Shown here piece by piece: positions 1 through 26,768 of a stretch of DNA of 64,000 nucleotides. The position numbers and the translations under genes were made by a program. This stretch comes from Nemopilema nomurai (lineage: Eukaryota > Cnidaria > Scyphozoa > Rhizostomeae > Rhizostomatidae), in assembly GCA_003864495.1 (NCBI GenBank), contig ML133502.1:620001-684000 (forward strand), read 5' to 3'. Below the pieces are notes generated by a model. The model made no database searches and was not told the origin of the DNA. It saw only the letters and a program-made list of their open reading frames with translations. How positions within the stretch are numbered: the stretch's first letter is position 1; each line of letters opens with the position of its first letter.

Positions 1-2764
1 GGTTTCAGATCGAGGCTGGTGCTCATGACACCGAACAAGGACAAAGCCTGGCCTTGGAAGAGCCTGAAGCGAAAGATGATGAACCAGGTAAGCAATTGAT
101 TCATGTTATCTTTGTTTACCACCAGGCGTCAATGTGTTATAAACATGTACGTACAGCACATAATATAAAAGTGGTTTCAGTCCAATTAGTTGAATATTTT
201 TTTTATTTGTTACATTCACAAATTGTTGTTGGCATGTTTTTCCAAATTCTTTATCTGTTGATGCGATTATCAATTTGAAACTCCAACACCTGAGGGTATT
301 TTTAACAAGGGCATACTCTAAGGCTGAAATAATTGAGATCAGAGATCTGAAGCAAGGCACTTTTAATTGGAGATAAAATTGAAGCAATTCAATTGACTTT
401 CTCATTTTAATTTTCGTCCCTTATTTTGATTGCCCAAGAAAATTTTGATTGACAAGATCAAAAAACAGCTATTGTTATTGTAAGGCTTGTGTTTTGCTTT
501 TTTATTTTTGTACTCCGGTATTGGGTAATTACTTGCAATCCTTTGTTATTGTATAGCAAACCTTGGTAATTCAACTATGAGTTACGAATCTGCCAGTGAA
601 GGTTGGGACACTGAAGATGAAATACAAAAGTGAGTCATTTTAGGCCTGTTCTGTCATATTATAAGAATCTGTAGCCATGTTTTTGGCAATCATTAGTCTT
701 CATCGTCAAATGGCGCTTGCTGTTGTTTGTTTTATGTCCTATTGAGATTGTAAGTTAACAACTTAAAACTTTTAGACCAAGCTTTGAGTCTGCCCTAGGT
801 GACGTTTTGGTCCAGAGTCAAATGTTTTGGAGTTATTTTGTTAAGCCGAATTTGGTCGACTTAGGACAATAGGTCAATTTGATGTATGCTTTACTTTTCG
901 AAGAGCAAAGGAGGATCTTGCCAAGATAGACGGAAGCACTGGAGTGAAAGACATAGATGATGATGATGACGATGATGTTGATTATGGTGGAACAACGGAA
1001 GACGAAAGTGACAGTGAAACGAAAGGTATGCTTGTAAAACCAACTGTACCGCCAAAGTTTTGCACTCAAAAAAAATAATATTGGCCTATTTTTTCTCTCG
1101 TTGCTTTTCACATTTAATATAGTTTACTGCATTTCTGTTTATACCATTTTGCCAAGCCATATATTGTCGAGTATACCAGTGATATGATGTATCCCAATCA
1201 AAGCTTTTATTATGAACATTAGACCCTTTTCACCAAACATGCACCTCTGCTTCTTTACATGCCATTTGGAGAAATGTTAATTTCCATCGACGAATTTTCG
1301 CAGGAAAGAAAGACGATGAGCAAAGCGCAAAGCCCAAGGGACGCCTGAGTTTGCCCGAATTGCCAAACTATTTTGGCGGCGCCCACTTTCTGCTCTACGG
1401 GGAATTCGAACAAAAGGAGCGAAGACTACTAAACAGATACATCACAGCATATAACGGGTGAGTGACAAAACTGCGTGTATTTTTATCAAAACCATTGAAT
1501 TATTTTGAACGATAGAATGGTCTGTTTGATCAAGGGAACCTCGTGTTTCCTGCCCGATTACTGCATTAAGCGTAACATTCTTGAGTAGCTATTTTTACCA
1601 TATATTCCACAAAGGCATTACCTGTAATTTATCGTTGTGATGTCACGGCAATTTCTGGTATTTTTTTATTTTGATTACTTTCCATACTTTACTGCATTTT
1701 TTAGCTTAGGATGGCTTTTATATGCAATTACAGATCAATTTCTAATTTGAAAATGAAGCAATTGATGCGTTTTCTTTGCATATGCATCGGGTGAAGCATG
1801 CCACATGACCTTTCTAAATTGATGACTTCAGTGGTTTGAATTGAACACAAACGTTGCAATGTTTAGTTTTGCCTTATTTGTTTACAACCTTCGACTTTAG
1901 CTGCTGCATTTGGCATGCTTTCTTGAATTTTCTTTAATATTTAGAAAAGGCATATATATATATATAATAAACATGGGTCATCTTTGTCTCTCAGAGTGAC
2001 TGATGATTACATGAACGATAAAACAAAGTTTGTTGTTTCCAATAAGGATTGGGATGATACATTTACAGAGGTAAACATTTTATGAGGTTATTTATTCCCT
2101 ATGTTTTTTAATGTGTTAAATTTCATTTGTAAATGAAGAGTGATTCTTCGTAAATATGGGAATTCTTCGAGAATCCTGAAAGTAGTGCACAAGAAAGTGG
2201 TTGCTTGGAGCAGTTAGATGTATTTTTATTTTAATCTGTTAAAGATAATATTCACCGGTGGAAATATCATATCATATTTGACATCAGTTTCTATAGACTG
2301 GAACGAAGTAAAGATTTCCAGAAGTATCAATGCACCATCTATGATTAGGCTTTTGATTCGACATAATCAGTCGAGGAGTCGAAGAAAATCCTTTGTTTCT
2401 TATAAAATCTCATTTGATAATTTGAATTCTCATCAAAACATTTTTCTCATTTTTCTCTCATCTATGATTTGATCCAGCAATAAAGTTCTTTTGTGGTTTA
2501 ATGTTTTTTAATTTATCCTTGAAATGCCGTCATACATTCTGAAGTAACTATATTCCCATATGACATTATTATGAATTATTCAAATCCCTTGCTGCCTTGT
2601 GGAGAAGAGGCAGAAGACTGCAGTTACAATGATTCTCATTTTCGATCCAGGCATCAACGGGCAACTCGAGTCTGGAGTTCGTTCGACCCACGTGGGTACT
2701 GCGTTGTCATGAAGAAGGGTGCCGGATCCCTCTTGGGAGTCACGTGATCGAGCAAACTTTGTAG
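1..2764 (+). CDS. XRCC1: XRCC1, 3' part: acidic linker and C-terminal BRCT domain
   Basis: Scaffold protein of base-excision and single-strand-break repair in the nucleus. In the family the C-terminal BRCT binds DNA ligase III. Six exons join in phase: 1-87, 557-629, 904-1025, 1304-1457, 1995-2070, 2651-2764 (TAG at 2762-2764), giving about 207 visible residues; the 5' part lies outside the window. The BRCT starts at LPELPNYFGG, continues through HFLLYGEF, RRLLNRYITAYNG and DYMNDKTKFVVSNKDW, and ends near LEFVRPTWVLRCHEE. This is the order and spacing of the vertebrate XRCC1 C-terminal BRCT. Just before it is an acidic stretch with GTTEDESDSE, like the CK2-phosphorylated cluster that in vertebrates binds the FHA domains of PNKP, APTX and APLF. 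A candidate poly(A) signal AATAAA lies at 3292-3297. The gene is convergent with CUL4. Family assignment is confident; exon edges are by eye. Confidence 0.93.
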
Positions 2765-4073
2765 CACACTAAAGTCGGATGACAATGGCACATCCATAGC
2801 CCATGACTCGACACCAAATAGGGAAATTATTCTGTCTCAAAGTGTTCAGCTGGGAAGAAGCTCTTTTATCTGGAAAGAGCAACGAAACGTAAGAATGCAC
2901 AAAATAAGAGAAGCAAAGAGATTAAGATACGGCCTGAGTTGAAAGAATTGAAGAACAAATAACGGAGATGCCCCTTGCTTTCTATGGCACGATGAAACTC
3001 TTGATTGCACACGTCAAACGCAATGCCATGCGGCCATTCCAGAGGGAGACCAGGGGTAAAGCATGGAACTCTGACCTCTGTGATCTCTGATCATGGAGTC
3101 ATCTACCTACCAAGAGTTGCCCTTCTGTTTATCTCAGACTTTTCGTTACAGCTGGTACCATTTTTTACTTACTTTAATATCCTAATTTATAATTTCCAGC
3201 TTTTTCCGATGCCCCTGGACAATATTTCAGTTGTAATGAATCATTTGAGTGATCGTATCATAGCCTGCTTTGATCTATTATCTGTCAGTCTAATAAAACC
3301 GTTAGTAGGCGAATGCTTGCTAATCTTTTGCAAAGCTAGTTTGCTTCTTGAGGTATCAATTCAATACTATTAACAGGCCATTCCCCGTATAGAAATTTTT
3401 TAATAAAAAAAGATACACATCGAGATTTTCAGACGTGCTTAATGTTACGAGTTTTGTTGAAAAACTGAAATGGCAAATTGTGACAAAATTATATAGATCT
3501 TGGGTATCAGGAAAAAAAGAGGAAAATTTGTGGATGTACAAACCAGAAGGTGCTTTTTCTCGTGCTAATTAAGGATTTCAGCCTAAATATCCAAATTTTG
3601 TTGACTAACAATTCTTAATGGTGGAACCGCCCGTGCAACGAAATTTCTATAGCAGTTTGACGAGCTTTCATAAGCATTGCATTAAAAATGATCTAAATTG
3701 TGATTTATGAAGATTATTCTTCGAGCTTCAAAAGATGGCAATATAGATCCAACCAATATGGCTACTATTCATGCTTTCGTTGCCACGTGGCCCAGCTTTA
3801 TCTTGGGGGCCTAGTGGGAGTCTTCTGTGAGCAAACCAAGGAGAGTTTATGGGCCTGGTAGGAAAGTTCGTCTAATGCATTATAGCTAGTTTTTCATAAA
3901 GGAAATTCCACCTCTAACAGGGTTTTATGACTTTTCAGCGGAGTGTTTCGCCTAGAAAAGCAGAAAGGCTCCACTTTTAGCAATAATAAGTTTAGCTTTG
4001 AAGGTATTTTGCTGTTTCTAGCCGTTGCTAAAAATACTGCCTAGAGTCGTCAAAAAGCTTCACAAGCTTAATG

Positions 4074-4133
4074 CTACCCTGGGTACCAGACCCACTATAT
4101 ATCAAGGAATAGTGGGTCTGGTACCCAGGGTAG
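4074..4133. repeat. Perfect 24-bp inverted repeat (hairpin) with 12-nt loop
   Basis: The left arm 4074-4097 (begins CTACCCTGGGTACC) and right arm 4110-4133 (ends GGTACCCAGGGTAG) are exact reverse complements over 24 bases, separated by an AT-rich 12-nt spacer. TTAATG occurs just outside both ends (4068-4073 and 4135-4140), which would fit a target-site duplication of a tiny fold-back element. The arms are seen directly; the mobile origin is inference. Confidence 0.9.
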
Positions 4134-4905
4134 TTTAATGCACGGAGGCTGAGTCTAGAAAAGTGCACTGTTTCAGTCAAAATAATGTTTAGACCTTAAC
4201 TGAATGTTACACTCATGTCTTTGTTTGGATATCTGCGACACTTTTACATGCAACGATTTTTAGAAGCGAATTGAACGAATACCATTGATGCTAGTCGTCG
4301 CAGCAAAACACGTGCATCTGATTTATACCTGACAGTCTGACTGGCAGGAGAAATGCAACCAACGCGGGTATCGGCGAAGCAACGAAATAGTTCGATTTGG
4401 CCGCTTAAAAACTGGCCTAATACAAAAGTTGTTACGGCACAGCAAACTGACAAACGACGATCAAACTATGTTTACAGTTTACGCAACAGACGTATTCCCA
4501 CCGCCAAAGGCTTACATATTCAAGGATAAACCCGGATGGGAGAAAAAGCTCGTCGATTTTCTTTTGATTTGAAGTACGATATGAGTTATGTAAGGTGACT
4601 TTGAATAATTCCTACAGCTTGTACCGGTGACTTCTGTTCATCCACAAAGGATTGTGATCACAGTATAGAAGTAACCCACATAATAGCAAATGTGTCGTCC
4701 TTTCAAGACAACTGTAGCAGCAAAATATGCAAAGTCCCGGTGAGTTTCTGAGAACCCGGAAAATGGCCTGAAAACAGGCGCGGCCCTATTTGTTGTGGGT
4801 CGATAAAATTCGATGAACTCAAGGTTACTTTTTTAATGTAATATCTCTTGTTGCAATGTCGAGGGTAAAACTGTTGCATAGGCGAACCGAGTCAAGAGCA
4901 GCGCG

Positions 4906-4980
4906 TAGCAACAATAATGCTTGGCAACAGTGTTGCTCAGCAACATTGCTGCATAGCAACAGTGCTACTTAGCAACAACA
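4906..4980. repeat. Short minisatellite of 16-18 bp AGCAACA-containing units
   Basis: About four imperfect units of the form (A/G)GCAACA..TGCT.C.T follow each other. Each carries RGYAAC, the half-site of the RFX X-box motif. A CRE-like TGACGTCA follows at 4992-4999. Function is unknown; it may be only a simple repeat. Confidence 0.6.
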
Positions 4981-6163
4981 GTGCAGTGCAGTGACGTCAT
5001 AGCGCACCATCAACGTGACACAAAGCCATGCAGAATACGTTAAACTAAGTGAAAAGGTCTGGCCTCCTATTGACGAAACAAACTCCCTTAATTCATAATA
5101 CGCTACCAATATTGAAATCAACAGCAACGAAATACATGACCAAAACTACTTTTGCGATTTTTACAATAGACGTTGGAAAGAACTCTCGTGAAACTCCATC
5201 TTCCTTGGAGAATCATTCAAGCAGTCAAACCTATCAGCACTCGAGCGAGTTAAGCAATCAAATCAACAACGCATTATACAAATTATACAACAAAATAGTC
5301 ATGCTGCTGGGGCATCCCCATGCAGACTCTCTGGCCAATCAGGTCATGCGCCGAATGGTCTATATAAGTATCATTAAGGGAATGCCCTTCATGTAACATC
5401 ACGCATAAAAGCGACTCCCAAACAAAAGCCCAGTTCCCGATAAATTTAGCAGATAATTTCTTCGAATGGGCTTTTTACGATGCTTTAAATAGCTCAGAAG
5501 GGAGCCCAGTTACTGCCAAGTGAGCCATGAAACTTTCTTGTGAAGCATATTTCAACTGACTGAATCCTCTTTCATGAAGATGGCCTGAAACTTTTTTTAA
5601 GAGAGAGGAAGTCAGAAACAGATCTGCAGTTTTATGTCTAGATTTTGTGCTCGTGCATTCTCGGCCAGAGTTGTCTGCCAACGTCTTGGAATGTTTTAGG
5701 AGGGCAGAGATTATCCCGAGCTCAGGAGGATATTGGGAATCGCAAAAAAAATAGCTCAAGATGGGTTGAAGATGGTGGGAAGCTCAGTTCACCGAAGCGT
5801 GAAGGGAAACTGAATGAAATCGGATCTCTTATTGCAGATGCTTCAGAATAACTATGTTACGCCAAGTTGAACTGTTACGTATCTGATCGAAATATATCCA
5901 ATTCTACCGATCGTAGTAAAAGCTAATTTACCAATGGTTCATTTAACCAAACAGAGACGGCTTATAAATACAACATGATATCATACACGCCCGGGGCGGA
6001 TCGTGAAAACTGGAGGGCGCTTGCAAGGTCCTGGAATCGATAGTTTTGAAAAAGTCCGCGCCCCCTTGAAGATTGGAACCCTTGCGATGGCAGCTAAAAT
6101 CAGAAATGAACCCGGATCTGTTGCGTTGAGATATGCAGTTGAATAAAACGATAGTAATTCTGT

Positions 6164-20179
<14,016 letters not shown>

Positions 20180-22152
20180 TCAAAAGACGCCAATCCATCC
20201 AAGACTTATATTCTGTTTTTAGGCCAAAATTTTTAAGTCAGTGTCGATTCAAAAGTCGCTTGGCGTATACAGCAAATTAAACTAATGATTACATCACCGC
20301 TAATATACCAGCAGCTAAGATAGAAGAATTGGCGTTTCTTGTACAGAAAATTTCCTTGTTTATCCAATATAACGATATCTTTGCAAAGTACCACTGGCAA
20401 GAATCTTCTAGTTGCTGCAATGCCGAGCCGCTGCGCTGCAAAGATTTACATGCGAGGCTGACTCACGCTTGAGTTCTCCTCCGCAGCCTCAGTTCAAGGT
20501 CTATTTGTTTTCTTTTTCTTGTAACAGGAAGAGTTAAAGTGGTGTCTATTTCCTGTATAAACTATTTATGCCATCTTTTTCTTGGTTAGCCGAGTTTATT
20601 TTTATTTCCAAATGTCGAATTTAGTGGAGGACCTCAAGTCTTCATTTCAGAAACCGACCAGAAGTCTCTCTCTCCCTAAGTAGTGCAATGTCGTTTATTA
20701 CGGTGAAACAAGACATTCCATACCCCTGTACATCTTAAAATATCCAATCTAGAGTCTGCGGAGTGGCTTTTCGTATGGTTTGACCTGGACAGAGTTTTAG
20801 CTTGGTCGTCATTGGGAATTTGTGCAAACACGGAGGTAAACGCTTGACAAAGTTAACAATATAGACCGCAGTCAACAGCCCATGTGCGTCATCACCATCA
20901 TCAGACAAATAAATCAAACGCAAACGAAACTTTTGAAGATTCTTCTTATATCACTGCCTCTTAATATCAAAGATTATCAACAATGTTTAGGCGAAGCGAA
21001 GACCAGAAGACAACTAAAATAAAAGACAAAGCAGGTCGTCTTGGATCTAAGATATTTCTACGCTAAATAACATAAAAACAAGCTTACAGCGTGTAAACAG
21101 TCTTCGTAGCCTTTGGCTCAACAGAACAACAAATAGGGAAATAAAATCTAAAATTTGACATATCTAATCACAAATTCACTGTTACATGCATGGTATAAAA
21201 TCATTCATATATTTTTGTATTTACTATCATTCAAATCAAGGGACGGATCACTATTCGACGTCAAGCAAACGTTTGCTTACTACTCAGAAGCTTAAAGGCA
21301 TTGCAATTAGCAAATGGTCTGTATTTCCAAAACAAATGATTTTGAAATGACTTGGAATTACTGAATTGGAAGTACACATAGGTTATGGGTCTGCGTTAAA
21401 AAAGAGGGGACTGGCATATTAATGAGATGCAGCTCCTTCTTCGATCGACTTCAACCGAAAAACAAACGAATATTTTGATAGGTTCGGTATTAAATGGGCA
21501 GAGCTGACTTGGTCACACTTTATGTGAGATGAAATTCATTTTCTTCGTGTGCATATACGTAAACTAATCATTTCTCGAAAACAGGACAGCAGGAAATAAG
21601 GGAAAATAAACCAATCGAATAATTCTACTTAAAAGTTTGGTAAATTCTAAACGGCGTCAAAAATAAACAAAGAAAAACACTTCTAAAAAACTGCTAAGAT
21701 GAAACCATGATAAATGCTCCCGGAAAGAGAGAATTCGCTATTAGACAATAAAAAAATTAGGTACGATTTGTTGCTTAAATTTTGGACCTGAGGGTTCTGC
21801 ATCGCAGGCAACAAATGAAATAAAAAAAAATAAAATGCGACATATTTTACAAAAGAAACATATACAAACGTCAATCATTCCTCCTTCAAAGAGGCAAGTT
21901 GGCTTGTTCGATTGTTCAAAGAGCCTCCGCAACGACCACATCAACTGTAGAATAGAGGAACAAGATCACCTCTTCGGTTGATATGGAAACAGGCAGTCCA
22001 ATCGTAGCATCTAACGTTGCTTGAAGCCCCTGGCTACTATACGCGATATCGAATACAGAGAGAGTTAAACTCGAACAGGAAATATTAACAAGGAACACTT
22101 GGACCTTTTCGTCTGAGCTTGCCACTTCAACCGGACAGCGTTCAGGGCCTTA
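20180..22152. other. Intergenic region: CUL4 5' flank and PKNOX 3' flank
   Basis: No coding exon was recognised in this ~2-kb spacer between two minus-strand genes. It should hold the CUL4 promoter and 5' UTR (low-coordinate side) and the PKNOX 3' UTR (high-coordinate side). I saw no CpG-rich block, TATA box or repeat that I could support. Confidence 0.5.
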
Positions 22153-25100
22153 TCATCGTAATTCCGCCTCCAGTCCGCCCCCCTTTAGCACGCTAGAGTC
22201 CCCGGAGGGTGCTTCCCCCATCGAGTATACAGTTGTGACAGTTTTTGGAGAGGCGGTGGGGTGACCTCCCCGCAGTTCGTTGTTGCCTTGAACGTCAGCC
22301 ACTGCGATGGCGGGAATGGCACTTGTCGTCGTCACCTGTCCCGAAGGCGTCACTTGGATGAGACCAGCCGGCAGCGCTTGCACCACGGTGGGCACAGTTG
22401 AGACCTGGACGAACTGCACTTGGGAGCCGATGGCAAGCGACTGGTGGCTGTTCGCCGGCGTGCCCACGTTCACTATCAACTGTCCTTGCGGCGCGATTCC
22501 GGGGCTCACCACTGTGTAGCCGGCAGGTAAAGGCCCTGAAAGAGAGGCTGCCGGTTAATGGCAAAACACGACACTGTGTTGGGTAACTATGTTGGCAAAT
22601 TTAATGAAATACCAAACTAGTGACTGATTCAACAATAACTCTGACCCTGAGAGGGTCTTCAACAATAACTATGAGATTTAACTGCGAAATCAGTGATAGA
22701 CAGACGAGATCATAAATTTACGGTAAATAGTAATGATTGATTCCATTGAGAAGACAGGAACAGTTTAGAGATCATAGGTCAAAGTGCAACATAAATCGAA
22801 ACCCGAGTCTACTGTCGCATTTTTGTGATATTTTCTTCTGGTAGATCTGGAGAAGATTAACAGACTCACCCCCGGCCGCGTGGTACTGAATTCCATCAGC
22901 GGAATGGTAGGGCGCGTACACGCCTATTGATTCAGGCCAAGTGCGCTGCGCAGGAACTTTCTGCGGCTTAATCTTCTTGGCCCGGCTGAGACTGGCGTAT
23001 GACGTACTGCTGTCCAGCATTGGTTGGAGGATTCTGCGTCTGGCGTTGATAAACCTTCACCAACAAAGCAACAACTTAGACTGAACATCGCGGTAGCAAA
23101 GTAAAAGAAAACCGACTAACGACTTGATAATATGGCGCAGAGAAAGCCTGTTTTCTGCTGTGAAAAGGCCACTGCATAAAGCTACGTATTGCTATCCGTC
23201 TTAAACATTCTGCAGAGATCCATACCATAAAACCTTTGGAAAGATAGCTGACTGGTGCCATGACCCACAGGGACTGGTGTTTTCAGAAAGGCCTTGCTAC
23301 ACAGCAACACGAAGCCAGATCTTAGTTCTATGCGTCATGTGGAAATACTCTTTACTAGGGAATGACCATGACCATCACAACGAATTTTCCAAAAAGCTCT
23401 GGTAAGTAAAAGGTTGGGGAAACTTTCGTCACAAGCAAATTCAGCTTACCAGTTATTCACTTGTAAAATTGTCAGATTCGTTTGAGCTGCGATTTGACGT
23501 TTTTCGTCTTCTGTTGGGTAGGGATGCTGCAAAATTAAGACAATTAATCACATTGTTGTCCACCGCTAGCCTCGCACACAAATCATGGCCTGGTTCAATT
23601 AATCCATGGTGAATACCAGGGCAGATAAAAAGCTTAAAAAGTCTTAAAAAGCAGCATTGAAAGTACAAAAAAGGATACTGCTTTTACAGTGAGATCATTT
23701 GCCATGGAAATCAAAGTCCGTTAGTTGCTGACTGAAGACCCTTAGTGACCAGTTTGGCATTTATTCAAAGAGATACTATGATTAAAAGGGCCTAAGAAAA
23801 CCCCCTATAATATAAATGGGTACCCCGATTGCGTATTTCTGTTATAGCAAAGCAAATTTGGTGCTGCAAACCCATAGTCCTGCTGATGCATTAACGTTGA
23901 TGCATGAACGCAAAAAATATACTGAAAACCAGATACCATCGAGCGTCACTCACCACCAAGTGCTGAAAGAGCCACGCTTTCATGATATTTGTTGCGTGCT
24001 TCGGAAAGATGCCTCGCTTGCTGCTGTTTTTCTTCTTATCCGATCTACTTAGGCTTGGCATCTCTTCGCTGGGAGACGATGGCGTGGAGGGTAGACTCCC
24101 ATCGGATGCTTCAGACATCAGAGAGGCGCTTGGGGTTCCTGTGTTCAGCGTCATTGCTAGGTGGGGGTCTGGGGGTGATTGGGGCTGGGTCGCTGCTAAA
24201 CTGACCTGGAAGAAAATCAACCCTCTGTGAATGTGGGTGCTTAAAAATGAAACGACATGATGAAAATCTTCCAACAGAGAGTATGAATGGATTTATTATT
24301 GCCCATAGAAACATAAGAAAAACATTGGCATGGAATCTACATGAAGTGAATTTGAGCAAGTCCATGAATCAATGGAGGAAGTTATGAAATGATCAGCTGG
24401 GTGCCAACAAATCTTTTTGAAGTGAGTATGGAGGCGCCCACTCGATCAAGCACTTCTCGATTAAGGTCCTGCATTAGACAGAAGCCTTAGGAACTGGACC
24501 TCACCTGTCGATTTCCGTTGAACTGTGCCAGTGACTGCTGGGGAGGGTATACAGGCTGGGGATGTTGGACCTGGGTCACTGGCACTGATGTGTGACTATC
24601 GCCAAACTCGTCAGGGGTTGGGGACACAGAGTGCACATTGAGAGTTCGCATGAGATTCTCGCTGTTCAGTTTCCCCTTCAGACAGGCAATGTAACGGCTG
24701 CAAAAATCCTTGCACAATTCGTTCACCTTCTCCATCTCGAGAAGATGTATTCGCAACACCTGAAGAGCTTTCAGCATCTGAAAATACAAATTTTGAGTGG
24801 GTAATTCCAAATGTAAAAAATCAATGTTTTCTTGCAGCTGAGAAAAATTTCAAACATTCTACTAGACTTAATACCTAATGTAACTCAACAATTCTAAATA
24901 TTGATTTTAAAAAGTTATTTTTCAAACTCCTTGTAAACGTACATACAAATAATTATTGAAAAAATGTTTCCTCCAAAGTGAAATCATATTTCACTCTCAG
25001 AATTCATTATTCCTAAGGAGACTGCAAATTTGCAGTGCCAAGGCAGAATATCAGCTTGTCCAGACACCACTAACAACATCCAAGTACCAATCGCCAAACC

Positions 25101-26768
25101 ACAGACCGTCATTTTTAAGCAAAGTCAAATAGTTAAACCACAGATCCAGTTCTTCCAGGTCTTTCTGCCAGCCAGCAAACCACATCACAACCAATAAGCA
25201 GAATATTTTATTTTTGATCACTAATGATACTGCCAATAACAGTTATACAACTTTCGAAAGACTGCAAATTAAGAACTTGGTGACAGGTGAAGTGAATGCT
25301 TCCTTGCAAATTGTTATGCTGCCATGAACTGATTATACAGAAACATACAAGAATCATGAGGTGTTGTCTATGATTTTCAAGACATAGAAAGAATTCACAT
25401 AATATAAAGTTCACTTGGGTAAACAAGTAACCAACAATTCCAAATTTTATAGATTTCTTCAACCACACTATTCAATTCAAGAGAATTGTTGAAATTTTAA
25501 ACATCTCGTCAGATATGACCTTTTACATTTGACTTCAAGCATTGCCAAAAACATTCTCAAACACATCTATGCTGTAATAAAGTACCCATTAAATTTAACA
25601 TTAAATTATTTATAACAGTTGACAAAATGTTGTCCTATTAGCCTTAACTTTCCATTTTTAGACCTAAAAACTCACAAGTTGACTGCATTACAAGGTATAA
25701 GGCCTTTCGAACCTTGGAAAAAACCATCCTGTCTATCATCATACATGTAATTATAAACTAAGGATATTAAAACTACTTGCATAGAACTTTCGCACACTTC
25801 TAGAAGCTTCAGGATTGCATTTGAAATGAATAAAACATCATAACATTTACTTCTCATAATTTACTTCCCTCTTAATTTGATACACTCCCATTCCCATATA
25901 GGTCACACAAACAACAATCAAGTTTTGAATCACTGGCAACAAAATTGAACATAGATTTCACTAAATTTGGTATGTCAATGAGCCACTTAAACTCATATCA
26001 GCAAAGCATGAGCATTTATTCCTTGACCTGGATGGAAACCAATATTGGTCACTTTATCATGACTAGAAATCAGTGCTACAAGCATTTCTATAAAAAACCA
26101 GCACTGTGCATGCAATGCTTATTGCTTTATTTGCAGTAAATTATGTTCACACCTTGAAGAAGAATGAAGTGCTTGATTTTCAAAAAGAGTAATTTCAAAC
26201 AGTTAACAGTGAATTGAAGGCTTGTGACCAGCTTGAATGAGGAATTGAAACACTTTTCAATTGTAGATGTTGATGCATTAATTGCAGGCACACAAAAGGC
26301 TCATACATTATTCATACATTTCCAGGCTTTTAACAAGCATACTGCAGTGCTGATTTGACAAAAGACAAGGAAAAGCCTTACCAGCTGGTCTGTATCTGCA
26401 TCATCTGTGAAAAATGGTTTCCCTTCTTTTGCTTGCTGTGTAATGAATGTTTTGATTTCCTGGTCAAAAGCTTGAGAGTTCACAGCATCAAGTGAGCTGG
26501 TTGCAAATTCACACTTCTCAAAAATTTTGCCCAACAAAGGGAACAGTGGATGGCGGTAAACAAGCAGCTTCTGGTTTTCAAGGAGACCTATCTGCTGCAC
26601 ATCGGTTGCTTGAACTCCAAGAAATTGGCCCTCTTGTGTTATACGATCAACTTGACGTTGGAGTGACGCCACATCTCCACTTGCCACATACTGCTGCTGA
26701 CTTACTGGTTGTTGGTTGTGGGTTGATGAGATCTGCCCAAATGGCCGTGAAGTTAATGGGCCTTCCAT
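22153..26768 (-). CDS. PKNOX: PKNOX/PREP-class TALE homeobox transcription factor
   Basis: Nuclear DNA-binding protein; PKNOX/PREP proteins bind as heterodimers with PBC (PBX/Exd) homeoproteins through the MEINOX region. Coding exons in transcript order: 26768-26382, 24777-24505, 24205-23954, 23526-23450, 23054-22870, 22535-22153 (TGA 22155-22153), all in phase, 518 aa. MEINOX part A starts near residue 71 ([24 protein letters not shown]). Part B follows ([35 protein letters not shown]). The TALE homeodomain is about residues 281-343 ([58 protein letters not shown]), including the three extra residues of the TALE loop and N51 in WFINARRR. It is PKNOX rather than MEIS by the CKDFCSRYI and ILQPMLDSS wording. 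The last exon is rich in Val/Thr/Gly/Gln, like a transactivation tail. ATG 26768 directly follows a splice acceptor, so the 5' UTR (or a few codons) lies in an upstream exon I could not fix. I cannot assign PKNOX1 versus PKNOX2. Confidence 0.93.

Larger units (their letters stand above)
2765..6163. other. Intergenic region between convergent XRCC1 and CUL4
   Basis: No protein-coding exon could be recognised here; the open frames are short and lack family motifs. The left part should hold the XRCC1 3' UTR and the right part the CUL4 3' UTR. Notable contents are a perfect hairpin (4074-4133), a short array of AGCAAC-containing units (4906-4980) and a perfect CRE palindrome TGACGTCA at 4992-4999. 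Confidence 0.6.

Noticed and set aside
20735..20923. Minus-strand frame with YLSDDGDDAHG
   Set aside because: No family match, no splice chain, and located in the CUL4 5' flank.
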